From Limiplasma sp036645955 (GTDB taxonomy: Bacteria > Bacillota > Clostridia > Christensenellales > Aristaeellaceae), in assembly GCA_036645955.1 (NCBI GenBank), contig JAVXND010000007.1, positions 1-64,000 of the forward strand: DNA of 64,000 nucleotides, given 5' to 3'. The notes under the pieces were generated by a model that had not been told where the DNA came from, did not search any database, and worked only from the letters and a program-made list of their open reading frames with translations. Shown one piece after another: positions 60,638-64,000 of this stretch (its first letter is position 1; every line of letters starts with the position of its first letter). Both the position numbers and the translations under genes were made by a program.

Positions 60638-61527
60638 TAGAGCCCACCTTGCCTGCATGGGCATTGCTTTCAACCCATCTTCTTTTTTCGTTGATATTGG
60701 TGCTCAGACTGCTTTTTGGGCACACGGGAATGCGCCTTGTACATTTGTCGTGGGCGCTTGCACTGCCCGTATTTGGGCCCCTTGCGGGGCTTTGTATGGC
60801 ATCCCGATCGGCGTTTGACCAAAGCGAGCTTTCAGGCCTGCTTGCAAAAATGAATGCAAACGAAGAAAAATACATCAAGCTGATTCGCTCGCAGGAAAAC
60901 TATCAAGATACCGTACCGCTTGAAGAAGCACTGCTGATTAATGATCCAAGCAAGCGCCGCACCCTCATGCTGAGTGTGCTTCAAGAAGATTCCACACGTT
61001 ATTTGGATTTGCTCATGGTGGCACGGCTCAATGAGGATGGCGAAACCGCGCATTATGCCGCGGCAACCATTATGCAGATTCAGCGAGATTTACAGCTTTC
61101 CCTACAGCGCTATGAGGTGCAGGCGCAGGAGCAAAACCAAAGCATAGAGCAGCAGCTTGCATACATTGAACTGCTATCCAAGTACATTGACAGCGGCTTG
61201 CTGGAAGGGCAGCTGCTTGTGCGCAAGCGCATGGCGCTTAACGATGCGCTTAACAAAGCCTTACAGCAAACAGAGGATGCCGAATTGCTTACCAAGCTGG
61301 TTCGCAACTATTTAGCGCTTGATTTGATGCAGAATGCCCGAGAATGCTCAGAACGCCTGCTTGTCAACTACCCAAGCGATGAGCGCGCGTGGCTGGAGGC
61401 CTTGCGGGTTTGTGCTCAAACGCATGATCCGCAGCGCCTGCAACGCATTTTGAAACAAATGGAGGGTGCTTCCATTGCGTGGACCACAGAGGGCCGTGAA
61501 ACGCTGAAATTCTGGAAAGGAAACTGA
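60634..61527 (+). CDS. pelE: PelE-like membrane protein of the Pel synthase complex
   Basis: 297 residues: two N-terminal transmembrane helices (about 8-27 and 35-56) and a cytoplasmic helical, TPR-like region with heptad character. This plan and its place between PelD and the PelA-type deacetylase identify PelE. TTG 60634 overlaps the pelD stop, with AAGGTGA upstream. In Pseudomonas PelE stabilises the PelD/F/G complex in the inner membrane. Confidence 0.8.
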   Translation: MIEPTLPAWALLSTHLLFSLILVLRLLFGHTGMRLVHLSWALALPVFGPLAGLCMASRSAFDQSELSGLLAKMNANEEKYIKLIRSQENYQDTVPLEEALLINDPSKRRTLMLSVLQEDSTRYLDLLMVARLNEDGETAHYAAATIMQIQRDLQLSLQRYEVQAQEQNQSIEQQLAYIELLSKYIDSGLLEGQLLVRKRMALNDALNKALQQTEDAELLTKLVRNYLALDLMQNARECSERLLVNYPSDERAWLEALRVCAQTHDPQRLQRILKQMEGASIAWTTEGRETLKFWKGN

Positions 61528-61528
61528 A

Positions 61529-63415
61529 ATGAAAAGTAAAAGTAAAACAAGCTTTGGTTATCTGCTCGTTCCTTTGGCGGCAATGCTGATTTTAGCCCTT
61601 GTTTTGCTTGTGCATGGGCGAGGAATGCAGATAAAGCAGGATCACAGCGTAATGGCACAGCAATTGCTGGAAGCGGACGCATATTCAGCGGCGCTTAGCC
61701 ATGAAGCGGGAAGCATGGATGCAGCTGGAAGCAATGAAATATACGATGAAGGGTACCAATATTTGGTCTTATACTCGCATCATCAAACGGAGCTTAACTA
61801 TCGTTATATGCAAACGCTTTGCGATGTTTTGTCTTCCATGCGTATCAACTACCATGCGGTGAATATACTGGATGAACCTTTGCCTGACCTAAGCCCCTAT
61901 CGCGTGATTTTATACGCCTCGCCTGAAATGCTGGCATTGGGCGAAAACGCTCATGAGATCATCCGCTGGACAGAAAAGGGGGGGTATTTGGGCATTATGG
62001 TTTCCCCTGCGGTGGATGATGTTTTCCGCACCATTTACCGCAAGCTAGGCGTGGTGGAATATGGCGCGGTTACCGAAAAATTTCACTCCATTTTGTACAA
62101 GGAAAACCTGTTTCCGCTTTATCAAAATGTGATTTATACGCCTGAGGATATGCAGGGAGATGCGCCCATGTTTCGCTTGTCCAGCGATTGTGTGGTTCAT
62201 ATGGAATCTGGCGATGAAAAGCACTTGCCCCTTCTTTGGGAGCATGCCCTTCAAAAGGGGCATGTGGTGGTTTTGAATAGCAACATGGGCGGTGAAAAGG
62301 ATAGCCGAGGTATGGTGAGCGCGGCGGTGTCGCTGGTGGATGAAGCAGTTGCTTACCCCATTATTAACAGCTCCATGATTTTTATCGATGATTTTCCAGC
62401 GCCGCAGCCCGTGGGATATGACAAACGTCTGCTTCAGCAATATGGGTATGACATTCAAGGCTTTTATCGAAACCACTGGTGGCCTGATATGGAGCGCCTT
62501 TGGCGTGCGGCGGGCTGTGAGTATTCGGGCGTGCTTGTTGAAACCTATAACGATGTGGTGAGCCCGCCCTTTCAAAGCGAAGGCGCAAAAAGTCTGCTTC
62601 GGTATTATGGCACAGCGCTGATGAAAATAGGCGGCGAAATTGGCTTGCACGGCTATAACCATATGCCGCTATGCCCCGAGGGCTTCCCCTATGCGGGAGA
62701 GGATTACAAATATTGGCTTACCAAGGAAAACATGAAATTGGCCACGGCTGAGCTATGGCGATTTGCCCAAGAGGTGTTTCCGGAAGCAAAGTATCAAACC
62801 TACGTGCCGCCCTCCAATTACCTATCCGACGAAGGGCGTGAGGTGGTGCTTGAAGAACTGCCAAACGTGCGCGTTATATCGGGGCTATACCTGCCTGAAA
62901 CAGGCGTAGAGGCCTATGTACAGGAGTTTGGCATGGAGAAGGACGGCATTGTAGCGGTGCCGCGCATCACCTCTGGCTTCCAAATGGACGAGTACAACCA
63001 TTTCGTGTTTGCGCAGGAAATGTATTTGCATGGCGTGTTTTCGCACTTTATTCATCCTGACGATGTGCTGGATGTGGAAAGAGGCGCGTTGGAGGGCTGG
63101 GACGCTATGTTTGGCGCATTTTTTCAATCCATGCTCGAGCTCAAAAAGGCGTATCCGCCCATTCGCATGATGAATGCATCGGAGGGGGCGGCGGCTGTAC
63201 AGCGCTTTGATCAGCTTCGCGTGAAGCGTGTGGCGGCAGAGGATGCTTTACGGCTTGAGCTGGATGGCTTTGTGGATGAAGCTTGGCTGGCTCTTCGCAC
63301 GCGCCGCGTGCCTGAGAGCATAGAAGGGGGAACGTTATTTCCCTTGCTGGATGGCTTTTACTGGATTCGTGCGGAGGCGGCGCAGGTAACGGTTCACTGG
63401 GAGGTGGCGCCATGA
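61529..63415 (+). CDS. pelA: PelA-type polysaccharide deacetylase (DUF2194), hydrolase domain absent
   Basis: 628 residues: N-terminal signal anchor (about 7-30), a Rossmann-like domain (about 70-250, SPYRVILYASPEM), and a deacetylase domain with Asp287-Asp288 (IDDFPAP), the HGYNH metal motif (His374, His378) and a later PPSNYL. Expected to partly de-N-acetylate the GalNAc-rich polymer outside the membrane. The glycoside hydrolase half of Pseudomonas PelA is not present, as in the Gram-positive Bacillus cereus version. Overlaps pelF as ATGA. Confidence 0.85.
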   Translation: MKSKSKTSFGYLLVPLAAMLILALVLLVHGRGMQIKQDHSVMAQQLLEADAYSAALSHEAGSMDAAGSNEIYDEGYQYLVLYSHHQTELNYRYMQTLCDVLSSMRINYHAVNILDEPLPDLSPYRVILYASPEMLALGENAHEIIRWTEKGGYLGIMVSPAVDDVFRTIYRKLGVVEYGAVTEKFHSILYKENLFPLYQNVIYTPEDMQGDAPMFRLSSDCVVHMESGDEKHLPLLWEHALQKGHVVVLNSNMGGEKDSRGMVSAAVSLVDEAVAYPIINSSMIFIDDFPAPQPVGYDKRLLQQYGYDIQGFYRNHWWPDMERLWRAAGCEYSGVLVETYNDVVSPPFQSEGAKSLLRYYGTALMKIGGEIGLHGYNHMPLCPEGFPYAGEDYKYWLTKENMKLATAELWRFAQEVFPEAKYQTYVPPSNYLSDEGREVVLEELPNVRVISGLYLPETGVEAYVQEFGMEKDGIVAVPRITSGFQMDEYNHFVFAQEMYLHGVFSHFIHPDDVLDVERGALEGWDAMFGAFFQSMLELKKAYPPIRMMNASEGAAAVQRFDQLRVKRVAAEDALRLELDGFVDEAWLALRTRRVPESIEGGTLFPLLDGFYWIRAEAAQVTVHWEVAP

Positions 63416-64000
63416 GAATTTGCATGATTGCTGAAGGCTGTTATCCCTTTGTGCCGGGCGGGGTTTCCTCGTGGCTGCAGGAATTGATTTTGAACATGCC
63501 GGAGCATGAATTTGTGGTGTGGGCCATTGGTGCGCAGGAAAAAATGCGGGGGCACTATTGCTATCCCATTCCCTCCAATGTGGTTCAGGTGCAAGATGTT
63601 TATTTGGATACGGTGCTGAGCGAGGGACTTCAAAGCCGCAAGAGCGGTTATCATCTTTCTAAAAATGAATGGCAAGAGGTGCGCAAGCTGCTTTCATGCA
63701 AAAATCCCGATTGGTCGGTTATTTACAATTGCTTTGTTAAAAACGATGTGCAACCCGCCTCGTTTTTACTCGACCGCGCCTTTTTGGACATTATCAAGTC
63801 CTTATGCGCGGAAGAATTTCCGTATATTTCCTTCTCGGATTATTTTTGGACCTTGCGTTCTATGTTTTTGCCGCTGTTGTATCTGCTATCCTCTCCCATT
63901 CCTGAAGCGGATTTGTATCATTCCGTTTCGGCCGGTTATGCAGGCGTGCTTGGAGCTATGGCGGCGCTGAAATACAACCGCCCCTATGTGCTCACGGAGC
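63412..64000 (+). CDS. pelF: PelF glycosyltransferase (3' truncated by window end)
   Basis: The 196 codons visible begin RICMIAEGCYPFVPGGVSSWLQ, the diagnostic N-terminus of PelF, and include ADLYHSVSAGYAGVLGAMAAL followed by PYVLTE. PelF is the cytosolic GT4-family enzyme that polymerises Pel from UDP-sugars. The remaining ~300 residues with the donor site lie beyond the window, where PelG (the membrane exporter) is expected next. Confidence 0.93.
   Translation, partial: MRICMIAEGCYPFVPGGVSSWLQELILNMPEHEFVVWAIGAQEKMRGHYCYPIPSNVVQVQDVYLDTVLSEGLQSRKSGYHLSKNEWQEVRKLLSCKNPDWSVIYNCFVKNDVQPASFLLDRAFLDIIKSLCAEEFPYISFSDYFWTLRSMFLPLLYLLSSPIPEADLYHSVSAGYAGVLGAMAALKYNRPYVLTE

Overview
The window looks like a chromosomal segment of a spore-forming, Gram-positive Firmicute (class Clostridia; order not resolvable by eye). 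The evidence is the sporulation set (spoVM, spoVAC-D-E, spoIIE, a coat-like Cys/Pro-rich protein), Firmicute gene neighbourhoods (rsmB-rlmN-prpC-prkC-rsgA-rpe; rpmH-rnpA-yidD-yidC-jag; ireB-ruvX-DUF1292; yggS-sepF-yggT-ylmH-divIVA), strong AGGAGG-type ribosome binding sites and moderately GC-rich codons. Most genes lie on the + strand. I see no rRNA, tRNA, CRISPR array, phage or insertion sequence.

Layout. 1-9.1 kb: rRNA methyltransferases RsmB (with an in-frame repetitive N-terminal extension) and RlmN, the PrpC/PrkC phosphatase-kinase pair, RsgA, Rpe and a DEAD-box helicase. 9.1-11.7 kb: a sporulation block with a small membrane protein, a 26-codon spoVM and a convergent spoVAC-D-E operon. 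11.8-17 kb: alpha-xylosidase, then the rpmH-rnpA-yidD-yidC-jag cluster without dnaA beside it. 17-24 kb: rex, a VanW-domain protein, uppP, a secreted metallo-beta-lactamase-fold protein, a Cys/Pro-rich protein and degV. 24-42.6 kb: a giant SdrD-B-repeat protein, spoIIE, a double FMN-domain protein, a NAGPA-domain protein, an Lgt-like protein, ogt, pyk, two proteins sharing a VALEE-type helical domain, an SH3-domain protein, a PRC-barrel protein and an AI-2E-type permease. 42.7-57.2 kb: ireB-ruvX-DUF1292, aspartokinase, a DUF6020 protein, a sigma factor with a degenerate anti-sigma partner, HlyD-like protein, yggS-sepF-yggT-ylmH-divIVA, rlmA and two transporters. 57.2-64 kb: gap, then the start of a Pel-type exopolysaccharide operon (pelD-pelE-pelA deacetylase-pelF), cut by the window end.

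How it fits together: PrkC/PrpC and IreB suggest envelope-stress Ser/Thr phosphorylation; SepF, YggT and DivIVA serve division and polar organisation; SpoIIE, SpoVM and SpoVA act at successive sporulation stages and carry stage-appropriate promoter-like sequences (a Spo0A-type long spacer, sigma-E-like and sigma-G-like). The Pel operon implies c-di-GMP-controlled biofilm polysaccharide: PelD keeps an RxxD inhibitory site and has lost GGDEF catalytic residues.

Most notable: (1) the Gram-positive Pel locus whose PelD is fused to a catalytically degenerate SDR/epimerase domain; (2) a 44-bp element placed just after the -10 box of three unrelated promoters (alpha-xylosidase, rex, metallo-beta-lactamase-fold gene), present as an inverted pair in a structured rex leader; (3) the RsmB extension of at least 158 codons built from a 141-bp tandem repeat; (4) spoVM and other small ORFs that length-limited gene calling would miss.
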